Below, one piece after another: positions 1 through 15,000 of a DNA stretch of 64,000 nucleotides. A program made the position numbers and the translations under genes. The notes under the pieces were generated by a model. The model did no database searches, had not been told where the DNA came from, and saw nothing but the letters and a program-made list of their open reading frames with translations. This DNA comes from Chondrosia reniformis (taxonomy: Eukaryota; Porifera; Demospongiae; Chondrillida; Chondrillidae), in contig OX359189.1 of assembly GCA_947172415.1 (NCBI GenBank), forward strand, positions 518,501 to 582,500. The letters are read 5' to 3'. Every line of letters begins with the position of its first letter. Position 1 is the stretch's first letter.

Positions 1-2963
<2,963 letters not shown>

Positions 2964-3190
2964 GATGCTGCCGCTCAGTTGCCATAGTAACAAAGCTATT
3001 GTAGTAGTTTCTGTTATATACGTTTGTTATTAATAATGTAAAATTAATGTAAATGTGTTGTGTATTTATTAAATTGTACAAAAACGCGTCTTTTTTACGA
3101 TAACGTGATAATCGCTACAGTTTAATGACTAAATTTAAATTTAACAATCGATTGAGTCGTCCGTACGAAGTTATTAGAAAGCGGTGAGGC
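2964..3190. other. Katanin 3' UTR and spacer to TMEM267
   Basis: A 227-bp AT-rich spacer between the katanin stop and the next start codon on the same strand. It must contain the katanin 3' end and the start of the TMEM267 transcript. No further gene is visible. Confidence 0.6.
2978..2991. promoter_or_regulatory. X-box-like palindrome in katanin 3' UTR
   Basis: GTTGCCATAGTAAC fits the RFX/X-box consensus GTNRCC-N2-RGYAAC. It lies 15 bp after the katanin stop codon. The same 14-mer type recurs dozens of times in this window, also inside coding sequence, so a regulatory role here is uncertain. Confidence 0.35.
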
Positions 3191-4117
3191 ATGCACGATA
3201 TGTTGAAGCCTGTATTGATAAAGTACTGCTTGCCTGCCGGCGGTATTACACTGATCTTGCTGACTGCTGATTGGCTGGTGTATCGCAATGGGGCCACCCA
3301 GAAGTACCACTTGTTCAGAGTGATGACAGATAACCTCACTCATGGTCTGGTCGGTGGCTGGTGCTGGGCGGTAGCTTGTCTGTTAGCAGGGTGGAGTGGA
3401 AGGTGTAATGTAGTTGAGACTTTCCTGTGTTTTGCAATGGCCTCAGCTGTTGATGTGGACCACTTCATAGCTGCAAGATCAATCTTTTTAAAAGTTTGTT
3501 CACAGCCATTTAGCGAATATTTGGAGCGCCCTCCTAGGTGCATACATTTTTAATAAATGTAATTTTTAAATAGATATTTGACATAATCTAAACATATATA
3601 CATGTAATAAATATGACCTAGGGAATAAACATCCTTACCATATTTGGAAATATGCATGGTCTAATTAGTGACTTTCTCTCCTGTCAATGACCTTTCTCTC
3701 CTGTCAATGACCTTTCTCTCCTGTCAATGACCTTTCTCTTCTGTTTAGGATGCTACCTCGTTATCTCAGAGACCATTTGGCCACATGACAACATTGATAC
3801 CACTTGGAACAGCCATTTTGTATGGTCTAGTACACCTGACTGGAGCTAGTAGCTATTTCTCCTGTCTCTCTGCCGTTCCAACCATATTTGCAGTTGCTGT
3901 TTTCTCCCACCATGTTCGAGATGCAAGTAGAAGAGGACTTTGGCTCTGGCCCTTTGGATCAACACCTCCTCTGCCTTATGTATTTTATATTGTTACTACA
4001 CTTAGTATACCAATACTAGTTTTATATTTTGAAAAGATCAAGACTTTCATATCATCCTTACTATCTTCACCTACTTCAAAGACTATGCTGAATGAAATTG
4101 TTGTACAAAATGTTTGA
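3191..4117 (+). CDS. TMEM267: TMEM267 family multi-pass membrane protein
   Basis: Exons 3191-3493 and 3749-4117 join in phase 0 at ...SIFLK|DATSLSQRPFGH to give 223 residues; human TMEM267 (C5orf28) is about 215. Features shared with the family as I know it are a first helix followed by DWL, SDN-H-like TDNLTHG, GxWxWAV as GGWCWAV, the DVDHF motif (acidic/His, next to the splice junction), RRPFxH as QRPFGH, SHHxRDxxRxGLWxxPFG as SHHVRDASRRGLWLWPFG, and a C-terminal helix. The conserved His/Asp residues recall metal-dependent membrane hydrolases, but no activity is established. A second ATG three codons downstream (3200) could also be the start. The 3' end converges on the lefftyrin-like gene 276 bp away. 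Confidence 0.9.
3671..3748 (+). repeat. 20-bp repeat of an intronic pyrimidine tract, ~4 copies
   Basis: CTTTCTCTCCTGTCAATGAC starts at 3671, 3691 and 3711. A fourth, altered copy (3731) runs into CTTCTGTTTAG, the real acceptor of TMEM267 exon 2. The repeat multiplies the polypyrimidine tract of this intron. Confidence 0.85.
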
Positions 4118-4393
4118 CTATATCCCAACATATACAATCAAATATATTGTAATTTAGTATTATATGGCGTATGCAGCTGTTTATTTTTATGGCACATTTT
4201 CAATTCATTTCAAATCTCTTATGTTATAATTGTTGTACATTACATTACATTACACCCATTAATTATAATGTAGATATAATATATATCTTGAATTGCAGGA
4301 AGCTGTGAATGTATTTAACATGTGTAATAACTATATGTAAATGAAATTCACTGTTGTACTAAATAAGTTTCAAAGTGAGTTGTGTGATATGTG
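4118..4393. other. Convergent 3' UTR spacer
   Basis: A 276-bp AT-rich spacer between the stop of TMEM267 (+) and the stop of the receptor gene (-). It contains a short TACAT run near 4240. No additional gene is visible. Confidence 0.6.
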
Positions 4394-6010
4394 TTATTTT
4401 TGAGTGCCAAATGCGGCAAATTTGCTGATGTCCAATTTGCCGGGTTTATTTGTGACTAGACCAGTATCAGATACTGGCTTCAAGTTTGGATCCTGTGATT
4501 TGGGAAGTGCATCTTTATCAAAAGTACTCACATCAACATTGGCCACTATTTTGGGTTTGGAAACAATTGGCTCTTCCTTTTTCTTCAACTTCTCTTCTTT
4601 TGTTTTCTTTAGCTGTTCTAACCATGCAGGCTTTGGTTGATAAGATGTTGTCACCTTAGCAACATCTCTTCTCTTGGAAGGCAATAACGTAGGCAGTACT
4701 GGAGCAATGGGAAGCTTAGCTGCGGAAACTGATGGTGCAGTTGTAGGTGTAGTCATAGGTGTAGTCGATGGTGCAGTTGTGATAGTTGTAGAAGTGTTAG
4801 AGGAAATTGGACTAACTTCTGATGGTTGCACGTTAGAGGGTTCTTTCCTTGAGGCTGACTTGGTTGTTGTAAGAGCTGCTTCCTGTTCAAACAGTTTGAA
4901 TCTTGACAAGCTGAGCTTTCTTGGATTTTTCCTTTTCAATTCAAATGTATCCTCTGGTTCTTCAGGTTGACTCTCCTTTGGCTGTGGAACATCAGGTATT
5001 ATTGGTATAGGAGAGGACGATCTTTGTGGACTCCTAGGTCTCACTTCAGGAGGAGGCGGCTGTTCTTCAAGTATAGGTGGCTGTTCTTCAAGTATAGGTG
5101 GCTGTTCTTCAAGTATAGATGGCTGTTCTTCAAGTATAGATGGCTGTTCTTCAAGTATAGGTGGCTGTTCTTCAGGAGCAGGAGGACCTTTTTCAGTCAA
5201 GGTTTTCTTTGCTTCTAATTTTGGGGATTGCTCTAATGGTTTCTCTTCTTCCTTAGGAACTTGCTTCTTTGAAGCTGATAATGCAGTGACTTTTGGTTCC
5301 TTCTTCTTAGCTTCCTTTGATTTGGGTTTGCTAGCTGCTGATCCACTGAGGTCAAACTTCAGATTAAAGGTTTTGGAACCAGATGTCTTTCTCTTGAATT
5401 GTGGTTCAGGATCTTTTGGTTTAACAATTTTAGGGAAATCTTCATTCTGTGGGAAGTCTAAGGTTTTATCAGCTTCGCTGGGGCTCTCAAGGGTGTCCTC
5501 TGGTGGATAATTCACTTCTAAAATAGTTATTGAGGTTTCCTCTTCTACTGTCTGGCCCTGCTTTATCAATGGTTTCCTATTGGTCTGTTCATCCTCTTTT
5601 TTCTCTTCTGAGAGCTGTTCTAAAGAGACCTTCTTGGTAACTGTAGGAGAGCTATCTGCAGAAGATGACTCCTTTGGTGAAGGAGAGGCCATGCTTGGCT
5701 TGGCAATGCTATCAAAAGAGGATCCAGAAGATATAGAAGCCAAAAGTTTGGCTTTCAAAGGCGTAGACTCATCTAGAGGGGAATCTGTGAAAGCTGGTGG
5801 AGGCGTGGAGTTTGGAGGAAGGGTGTGGCTCTTGGGTGGGTGTGATGGTGGTGGAGGCAACATGTTTTGTAGGTAGAGCCTACGTTGAGTGTTGGGAGTC
5901 AAGGAATCAGAATCTATCGGTGCTGAGAAGGGGCGGACAGTAGTCTTCAAGTGTTTGGGAAGAGCAGATGGTCTTTCCTGCGTTTGCTCCTTGTTAGGAG
6001 GGCCTCCTGC
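4394..6010 (-). other. Disordered cytoplasmic tail with EEQPPIL repeats
   Basis: After the PTP domain the last exon encodes about 540 residues rich in Pro, Ser, Thr, Lys and Glu, without a recognisable fold. Residues encoded at about 5,055-5,180 form six to seven copies of the heptad (S/P)ILEEQP, reflecting a 21-bp DNA repeat. The protein ends KFAAFGTQK. Basic and proline-rich segments could dock SH3 or cytoskeletal partners; that is inference from composition only. Confidence 0.85.
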
Positions 6011-9000
6011 TTCTTGTTTGGGAGAGAGGTAGTCAGCGATAGCTCTGCAGACAAACTGATACTGCTCCTTGTTCTGTACGACCATTCCTCGCTGTCTTCT
6101 CAGGTCATTTAGGATCTCAGATAGGTTTATATTTCCATCTATTTCAAATTTCCTAAGTGCCAGGTGTGTTGCCATGACAATGCCAGTCTTGCCCAATCCA
6201 TTAGAACAGTGTATAAGTATGGGGGACGGTGAATGAGTGGCTGTAGCAGTGTTGAGGTGATGAATGACGTCAACAAGAGAGCTTGTGTCAGATGGTAGAC
6301 TGTGTTCAGGCCACTCAAGGAACTGGAAGTGTTTTATAGTCCTCTTTTCAGGGCTCTGACCATGTCTGACTTCAAATTTACATTCAATAAATCCAGAGTG
6401 TGTCCTAAGTAAAAATAAGAACAGCTATCTAAAACATCAATAAATTGCATTAATCTTGTAGCATTATACTGGCTTATGAAGCTAAAAAGCTATATACTGT
6501 ACATAAGTTAAAATGATGATACCAGAGAGGGATAAATATACTTTATGAATTACAAATGTTCAATAGCTCTTTTGGTAATAAGAAGGACAATTTTAAATAT
6601 TACAATATAATTTGTGTTAACTTATTTCACATACCTTTCTTCTGTACAAGTAATGAATGTCCTCCCATATCGAGCAGACTGTCCTTCTTCAGGCCAATAC
6701 CTGTGACAAGACAGTTGAAGGAAGTTGGCTAACTTGTTAATGATTGCAGTTTGGAAGGATCAACTCACTTCTCAACCGTCTTATTTCCTCCGGGGACCAC
6801 TTTGCTGGCCATCACAATCTCTCTAACGTCTTGCTCCCAAATCATCTGCCAAAATTCTGGTACAGTGTTCCTCATGGGACTCTGTAACCATGGAAACATA
6901 AGCCAATGGTGCTACCGACCTATTCATTAGTATGTAAACTAAAGTGGAGAATTCTGCATAATTTACAACAAATTTGTGGAGTTTAAACATCTTTCATTTC
7001 AAAAAAGATTTAAGAATGTTCCAAATGTAATATTTGAACACTAGAAAACAGTTGTGGTTTATGGTTATCACTAAGTGATGGTGCATATACCTGAGCTGCT
7101 ATGTACTGCCGTGGCATTTCAGGACCATTGATAAAGGTAGCATTGATGTAGTCAGCACCAGCTTTGTCTACCTGAACATCGTGAAGACACACGCGAGTGT
7201 TGTCTGGTGGTAGGGCATTGCGGAAACGATTCTTGGAAAGATTCTCTGGCAACCTGGACACAAAAACATAATGAAAATGACAAGAGGAAGATACTGGTCA
7301 CAACCTTAGACTTACGTTGCAAAAAGAGTATTATAAGATGGAGGATTCATTGAGGCTCTTGCAAACTCCCTGTCAGCTACTCTTGATTCAACTTTATTCC
7401 TTAACTCTACTGCAACATTTTCTTTCTCCATGTCTGTTGGCTTTGTGTTATACTGAGATCTGAGGGTTTCCATTTGTATGCTTTCTCCCAAGTCTTCTTC
7501 CTCTTCTAGAAGTGGTTCTTTATCATTTTGTCTGCCTACCTTTGATCTTCTCTTGAAGAAGCTGCTACTCTTCTTCATCCCTGCTCCTTTACTGCCTATT
7601 TGGTCTTCCTTCCTCTTTGACAAGATGGATCCCTTTCTGCTCTTCCCTTGATCAATCCAAAATTCACTGACGTCTGACTCGGACCCTTCTGAAGGAGGAT
7701 TGTAGTAGAAATTGGTATCTTCAAAGTAGTTACCCTTTTCTATTCCTCCCTCAGTAACTTCCTCATCATCATAGTCGTCTGATTCATAGATAAAGGGAGA
7801 CATTTCCTGTTGATATGAACAATGGAAAAATAAGTAAACAATAATTCCTTGCAACTAAATACTGCCTAGCAACATTACATCATTCACATGGAACCCATTC
7901 CAAATTACATTTAACAACTACATGTACGTATATAGAACATTTAGCTAATTTGTCTACTCACTATTGTTATTTCATCTCTAAGCCAAAATTTATGTGGATC
8001 ACCCATTGCAAATTTGCTCTCAAATTCTTTTTCTCTCTGTAAATTTCTTGGGAGTAAACCAAATGGTCCCTCGTTGATGGACGGCTTCAATTCCTGTATA
8101 ATTCATATATACATACCTGAATATAATAGAGGCTTAGATATATAGTGTGTACACGCATATAGAAGTATATTGTATGTACATGTATGTATAATATAGGCAT
8201 ACAGATATATATTATGTATGTATAATATATTAGGTATATAAATGTATAGAGATTCCAAACTTACTGCTTCTGTGTGTTCTGGTATAAAATCATGTGAAAT
8301 TAAATTAAGCTTGATCCTCTTACGTCTAACTGCAGAATGCCACCTTCTCAAAGTAAACAACAGGAGGAGAATGGCAATTATTCCTAAGACAACTGAGACT
8401 ATTACCATGGCAACCGTTATTTCATTCACCACATATGGTACTACCAAAAGGGGTTCAAAAACCACTCGCTCCGTAGTGCCATTCTGACTTCTAGTGCAGC
8501 CCACAGCTGTACAGGCCACCAGATAGAACCAGTGGCTCTCATAGATGAAGACAGCTGCAGTAGCAGTCCTTCCAGTTCCATTATAAATGAGGCTCCCATC
8601 AAGATAGAGCTGGTAGAGCTCAATGATGCCATTGGGGTACAGAGGAGGTTGCCAAGTGAAATTAACAACACCATTTGTTGACCTGCTGTACTCAGGCAGG
8701 GAGACATTCTCAGGAACTAATAAACAACAACAACAAAACTTGATAAACCAAAAAATATTTAGGTATAAAACAACACAAGAAAAAGTTTAAATGTGTTTAT
8801 ATTTGAAAAGACAATTTTCACATTCAACTAACCATCTTCTGGGGATGTCACCACCAAAAAGTCACTTCCTGAAAGAGGAGTCCTAATTTGAACCTGGTAG
8901 TCATGGAAAGGTCTGGTCTGAAGAAGACTGTGTTGGAGAAAAGCAGCAGATTCATTGCCAGTGGTGCATCCTTGTGGAGTCACTTGTAGGTCCCCTTCTG

Positions 9001-12000
9001 CATCATTAGTCCCAACTGGACATTCTCTGTAATAAATGGTGATGGATTGGGGAGAATGGACATCAGGATTGATGTTTTCAATGACCCAACTGATATTGGC
9101 TAGACGAGAACTGAGAAACTCCAAGCTGATTAATGGGGAGATCACAAAGCTGGTACATTCCTGTGTGGTAAGGGTGTTGCTGGTAACTGTCAAAGGTTGA
9201 TAACCCATCGTTTCTATGACTACCACATTGTCATCTAATGTCAACATCAGAGGTGATGGATATAGAGGATTGGGACTTTCCCTTCCAAATAATTGGGCTA
9301 TTCTTGAAGGAGGGGATTTCCCCTCAGAGTCCCTTGTTAGTACAATAAAAGATACTCCAATGACCCCAGACCCTCGCATGTCAAATGATATTGAATAGGT
9401 TCCACTAGTCCCTTCATTTAATGACAACACGGCACCAAATGGGTTTGTGGTTTTTTCAGCCGCGACTACAATTCCACTTGCATTCAATCCTTGCAACAAA
9501 GCTGCTGCATTTTCCAGGCTAGCTACTCCTATGTCAGCCAACACTACTGCTCCAGTTGCTTGAGCATCAGAAGCTGTCCTGAGATTAATACTGATTCCAA
9601 ATTTACACTGAGAGTTGGGACTTTGAACTGGAAGTATAGACACATCTGATAAAAATGGCAATAATCCCAAACTAACTTTCAGCAGATAAATTACATCATT
9701 CAAGTCTGTCAGGTTGTTTCTATTGACATCTAATAGGGATGATGATGATGTAATCTTATTCAAAATGGCAGCTCCGGTTTCTGTAGAATGGTCTAGCACA
9801 CCCTCTGAGATGTACATCAAAGCACAGGACACATCCAAAAGGTCAAAAGTACAATCACCATTAAAATCCACAGCTGCACAGGCTCCAGTGTCTCTAGTCT
9901 GTCTGGTGGCTGTAGAGTGAACAGACCTTTTAGCTGGACTATTACCATGGAAACGTACTGGAAAAGTTCCTGATATTGAAATTCTTGGTGTTGGTTGGCC
10001 TATTGAGTTGCCATGGATACCAAATTCAGTTATTCTATTGATGGTGACTGTAAAGTTTTCCTCTGAAACACCCTCAGACATCATAGCAGTACCCAAAACC
10101 TCAAAAAGATGAAGTAGAGGACTTGAAACATTAGCTGCAAAAATAATTCCTCCAATACGTATACTTCCTTCTAGATTGTCAATCACTGTGTCATAGACAC
10201 CATTTGTCCAGTCCACTCCAGGAGCTGCATTTGTAACTCTGAAGTTACCTAGGTAACAAACATGAAAGGCATTTAAATATTAGCTACACAAAGAGGTCTC
10301 ACACTACATGGCTTACCAGCTGGGTAATTGATAGTAAGGTCAAGGGTACCAAGGGAAAATCCCTCAGAGTTAGCTCTTATTGCCACAGAGTAATTCTGTC
10401 CATCCTGGAGATTTCGTTCAACTGCTCCATTTAGGATGACATTGACATCTACATCCCCAACACTTGGCAGCAGTTCAACATGATATCTTTCACTGGCCAC
10501 AGTTGATCCATCTGACAGTAAGTGCAATTCTACCTCAATTGGATCCAAAGTGTTTCGCAAAGGAATCAAGCTTCCATTTGATGTGAGGTTGACGAAATGG
10601 TTATTATCATTGGTGACCAGCTCAAAGAGTCCAGGGTACCTGGTCACGCCCACATTGGTATAGAGACCTCCACCTAGAACTGTAAAGTTGATGGTTACCT
10701 GGAAACCATCTTTTTGAGCTATTCCAATAATTGTATTGTCTGGTGGTCTGTTGAGTGCTACATGGCTGAGTGTAGCTGTGTTGGAAAAGGATATGATGGA
10801 CACTTGATTACCAAGAGGCGCTCCTCCATTCACGTCAGAGCACAAACTTGAAAAACTACCAAAACTAGCTGCAATGCCTGTAGTGCTTAATTCTGATGTC
10901 ACAGTTACAATGGCTGGCCCAACTGGTTGCTTGGTAACTGTTAATCTGTTTACACTGCTGTGAATAAATGTTGCATTTTGATGGTTAGAAATGGACACAT
11001 TTCCTGTTGTCATAGCAACACTAAGGTAGAGTGCTGCCTGTTCAAATACAGGTGGCTCCACCGTGAGATAGTCTAGTATAATAGTTTGGCTAAGTGGCAC
11101 ATCAGGGTTGGGAGGGTAAGTCCCTGCAATTAGATTCAAACACATAACTCTAGTCACCATAAGCTGTAGAGTGCTATTTAAACCATATGCCATCACAACT
11201 ACTTCTCCCATGCCTTCACTCATAGCTTTCACTCGGTTGGCATTCAACAAAAGATTTGTGTCTGCTTGAAATTGGGCTAAAGAAGTAATATCAACTGTGT
11301 CGCCATTTTCAAATTGAGCAATGACTTGAATTTCTATTGATGTGGGTATGTCTAGGAGAGCAGCTGGGTCACCTTCTATGGTCATCTCCAAGGCAACCAA
11401 AGATGGCGGGATGGTATAGATATGTATTGGCTGTCTTAGCATGACTGAAATATCAACCTCTTGTACTAGTGTTCTCCTGCAGCCAGCCCCTCCAGGAGAC
11501 CATGTGACCTCTAGGAGACGACCAGAACCATCTGACTTTGGAGTAATAGTGTTGTTTTGATTAATTGAGATTATGGAATTGTTCAAACTCTTTAGAGAGA
11601 TTTCATTTGCCGGTAAAAGCTGAATGTTGCCATCACTCATTTGGGCCACTACTACTACTGATGCAGGTTTCTGTTCTGACATCAAAACTGATGAAATTAA
11701 AACCAAAGCTTGCTCTTCAATCTGGATAAGATAGATATCAGATGCTACTATGCCAATATCAGCAACCACAAGTGTTTCCAAACTTATGACCTCCACTGAT
11801 ACATTAGTGACAATAAAATTTAATGGTTCAAGACTTCCTGTGACAAGCAAAAAATGAGGTTGGTCTATATTACCCTGATCTAGTACTTCCAACGTGCCAT
11901 TAACTGCAATTGCATCTGAGGCTAAAACATTCACCATTACATAATCGGTTATATCAACATTATCAACTCTTAAACTTCCTGATATGAATGTTGTACTTAT

Positions 12001-15000
12001 TGTGTACTTGCTCTTTTGGTAACCTAGGCTACAGTTTCCAAGGGTAACCATGGATAGCACATTATCAGCAAGATGTAACTGTGTTGCTGTTGTCATTGGA
12101 TCCCACACTCTAATGTTTATTGAAGCATGGATATTACCAGCTAAGGTAAGATCTACTTGAACTGTTCCATCTCCGCCTAGCAGTCCTCCAGTAAGGTCCA
12201 ATCTGGTGCAGTTGACATTGACAGCTGGAGACAGGCTATCACAAAATAGAGTGCTTGCTAGAGATGGCTCAATTGCTATGGGGGAAACCCTGCCTGATGA
12301 GAAAGCTACCTGTGTATGAATATCTGTCCCCACCTCTTGCTGGTTGTTTATAGCAACTGTGTTAACTAACTGAGGCACATCAACCCAAGCAAACAAGCCA
12401 ACGGGTGTTTCTGTAATTATGTCAACAAATCCGGCTCCTTCATCAAACCTCTCGGTTGGTTTGAAGAACCTGGCACTTCCTGAAATGTCTTCTTCGTGAC
12501 TCAAGACTACCCTTCCTTCTACAACATTACTGAGTGAGTTAACTTGACATCTAACAGAAGCTGACCCCTGTGAAGCGTTTGCATCCACAATTATGGTTGC
12601 CCGTAGCAACTCATATGAGTAAGGAGTGCTCTCTATTCTTATAGCATTGATGGCCATTAACTGGTTGGTTGCCTTGGTAACAGAAGCCGCCCACTGTGGG
12701 TGAACTAGGAGGTCACTGATGGTTAAATCAGTTGATGACACATTTAAAGTGACACTAAATGAGGAAATATCAAATGTTGAGTTGCCTAGGAGATTGATAT
12801 GAAAGCTCTCCCCAGGATAGAATGCACGAGTTGGCAGCTGTACCAATACCTGGTTCATGAAGGATGGTGTTTCATGAAAGGGTCTGAGAAGAATTCTGTC
12901 TGGAAGCAATGGCTGAGGAGAGTTCTGAATGAACATGAAAGTGACTTGAGCGCTCTGTACTGACTCTCCAAACCAATTAAGTGGTATTGCCAGCTCTCCT
13001 GTGCACATTCCAATGTCATTGGTTGTGCAAGATACCACCTCAATCATGTTGTCAAGGGATACTGAGATATTAACCAATGTAGTCTGTACACTGACACTGC
13101 CATCTTCATCTCTCAACTGAATGGCAAACCTGATTAAATTGGCATCAACTGTAAACTCTGGACTAACTGGACCAACTTCATTTAACATGTGTCCAACACC
13201 AGTAGCAGCCATTTTTCTTTGTACATTAAAATTTTCCTCCACATAAACATCACCAAGCCGAGCCACCACTGTGTTGCTAAGTGTAACTGGCAGTCCAAAG
13301 GTCCTCCGTAGCTCAAGGGAATTGTTAGATGCCACATCTCCTACAAAGAATGCTCCTCGAATGCTTATTTCAGGTTGTATGGGTGGAAATTCAATAACTG
13401 GGGGAGGACTAGGACTAGGACTAGGACTAGGGCTGGCTGATGCAGCGGATGTGGAATTGACCAGGATGGAAGTGGGCATGATTCTCACTGGTGTGGGTGT
13501 GGTCATCACTGCTGTGGGTGTGGTCATCACTGCTGTGGGTGTGGTCATCACTGCTGTGGGTGTGTCTGACTGTAATAGAGGCATGCTACTTGACATTGAG
13601 GGAGAAGCCACAGATGGAGACTGGGGTATAGCACTTTGGTTGCTACTGAGAATATCTCTAGATGTTGGCATAGCAACAAAGGTTTGAATATCACTTGAAG
13701 TTTCAATACCACTGGTCTGAATACCACTGGAGGTCTGAGTAACATTGGATGTTTGAATATCACTGGAGGTCTGAATATCACTGGTCTGAATAACATTGGA
13801 GGTCTGAATATCACTGGTCTGAATACCACTGGATGTCTGAATAACATTGGATGTCTGAATAACATTGGATGTCTGAATAACATTGGATGTCTGAATATCA
13901 CTGGAGGTCTGAATATCACTGGAGGTCTGATTATCACTGGAGGTTTCAGTGGTGGCAAACATTACATCTGACACATTTGGTGATAATAAAGTATCTGATG
14001 AGGTACTGATAATGGAGTCTGATGAAAGCAAAACTGGCGAAGACATGGTAACGGATGATGACGGTTGACTGACAGATGAAGCACTTGGCAAAGAAGTGGC
14101 AAGAAGAGATGAACTATTTAGTAGTACTGATAAAGATTGGACAGTACTTGAAGAGAGTTGCATAACAATGGTAGATGATTGCACAATTAAAGTTGTTTCT
14201 GTAATATCAAAAGATGACAAGTCAGAAGTTGCAACTAGTGATGGTATGCTGTCTGATGCTGATTGCACAATGGTTGATGATGGTTGCATAATAATTGATG
14301 AGGGTTGCACACTTAGACATGAGCCATGTGTTAAATTATTGCTGAAGAAAATGAAAGGGTTATACCCCCTGCTAGCTTGTAGTTCTACTTCTGATCCGTT
14401 CACAGAAAGTTCAGCAAAGAGCGACTGTGGTATGAAGTAAGGAGGGTCTGGCTGCCCAAACATGGCCTGACCATAGGTGGGTGGGAGAGCACCTGGCACT
14501 ACTTGAGGTACAACCTGAATGACAGTCAGACCAATGTCAGTATTAGTCAAATTGGTTGCCATAGTGACCCGAAACCTTCCATTACCAATGTCAACAGCTT
14601 CAATTATTCCTCCAAGTAGAGATCTTCCTTTAGCATTTGGCACCAGCTGACCCTCAGTGATGGAGCTGGACTGAAACAGCTGCTCTGCCTCCGAGCTCTC
14701 TCCAGTTGCTATGGAAACATCAAAGTATAGAAAAATGTCATTGGCTGAGGGTCCATTTCTGTTACTACTCTGTAAATCAGCTGTAAACTGAGTCAAACAG
14801 CTGCTGGCTGGTGATGTGGTCTCCACGGTGACTGTGGTTACAAAATAGGCAAATCCTAGGCTAGCTCTTAGCAGAAAAAATGCATCATTGACATCCAGGA
14901 CACCATTGCTATCAACATCATAACTCCCTAAAGTGACATTACCAGGCAAAGGAGAATCAATGTATACACTATCGAGGAGAATGGCCAATAGTGCAGACGA

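Noticed and set aside
8103-8707. Frameshift between two overlapping minus-strand frames
   Set aside because: Splicing of exons 8833 and 8716 gives one continuous FN3-TM frame; no frameshift is needed.
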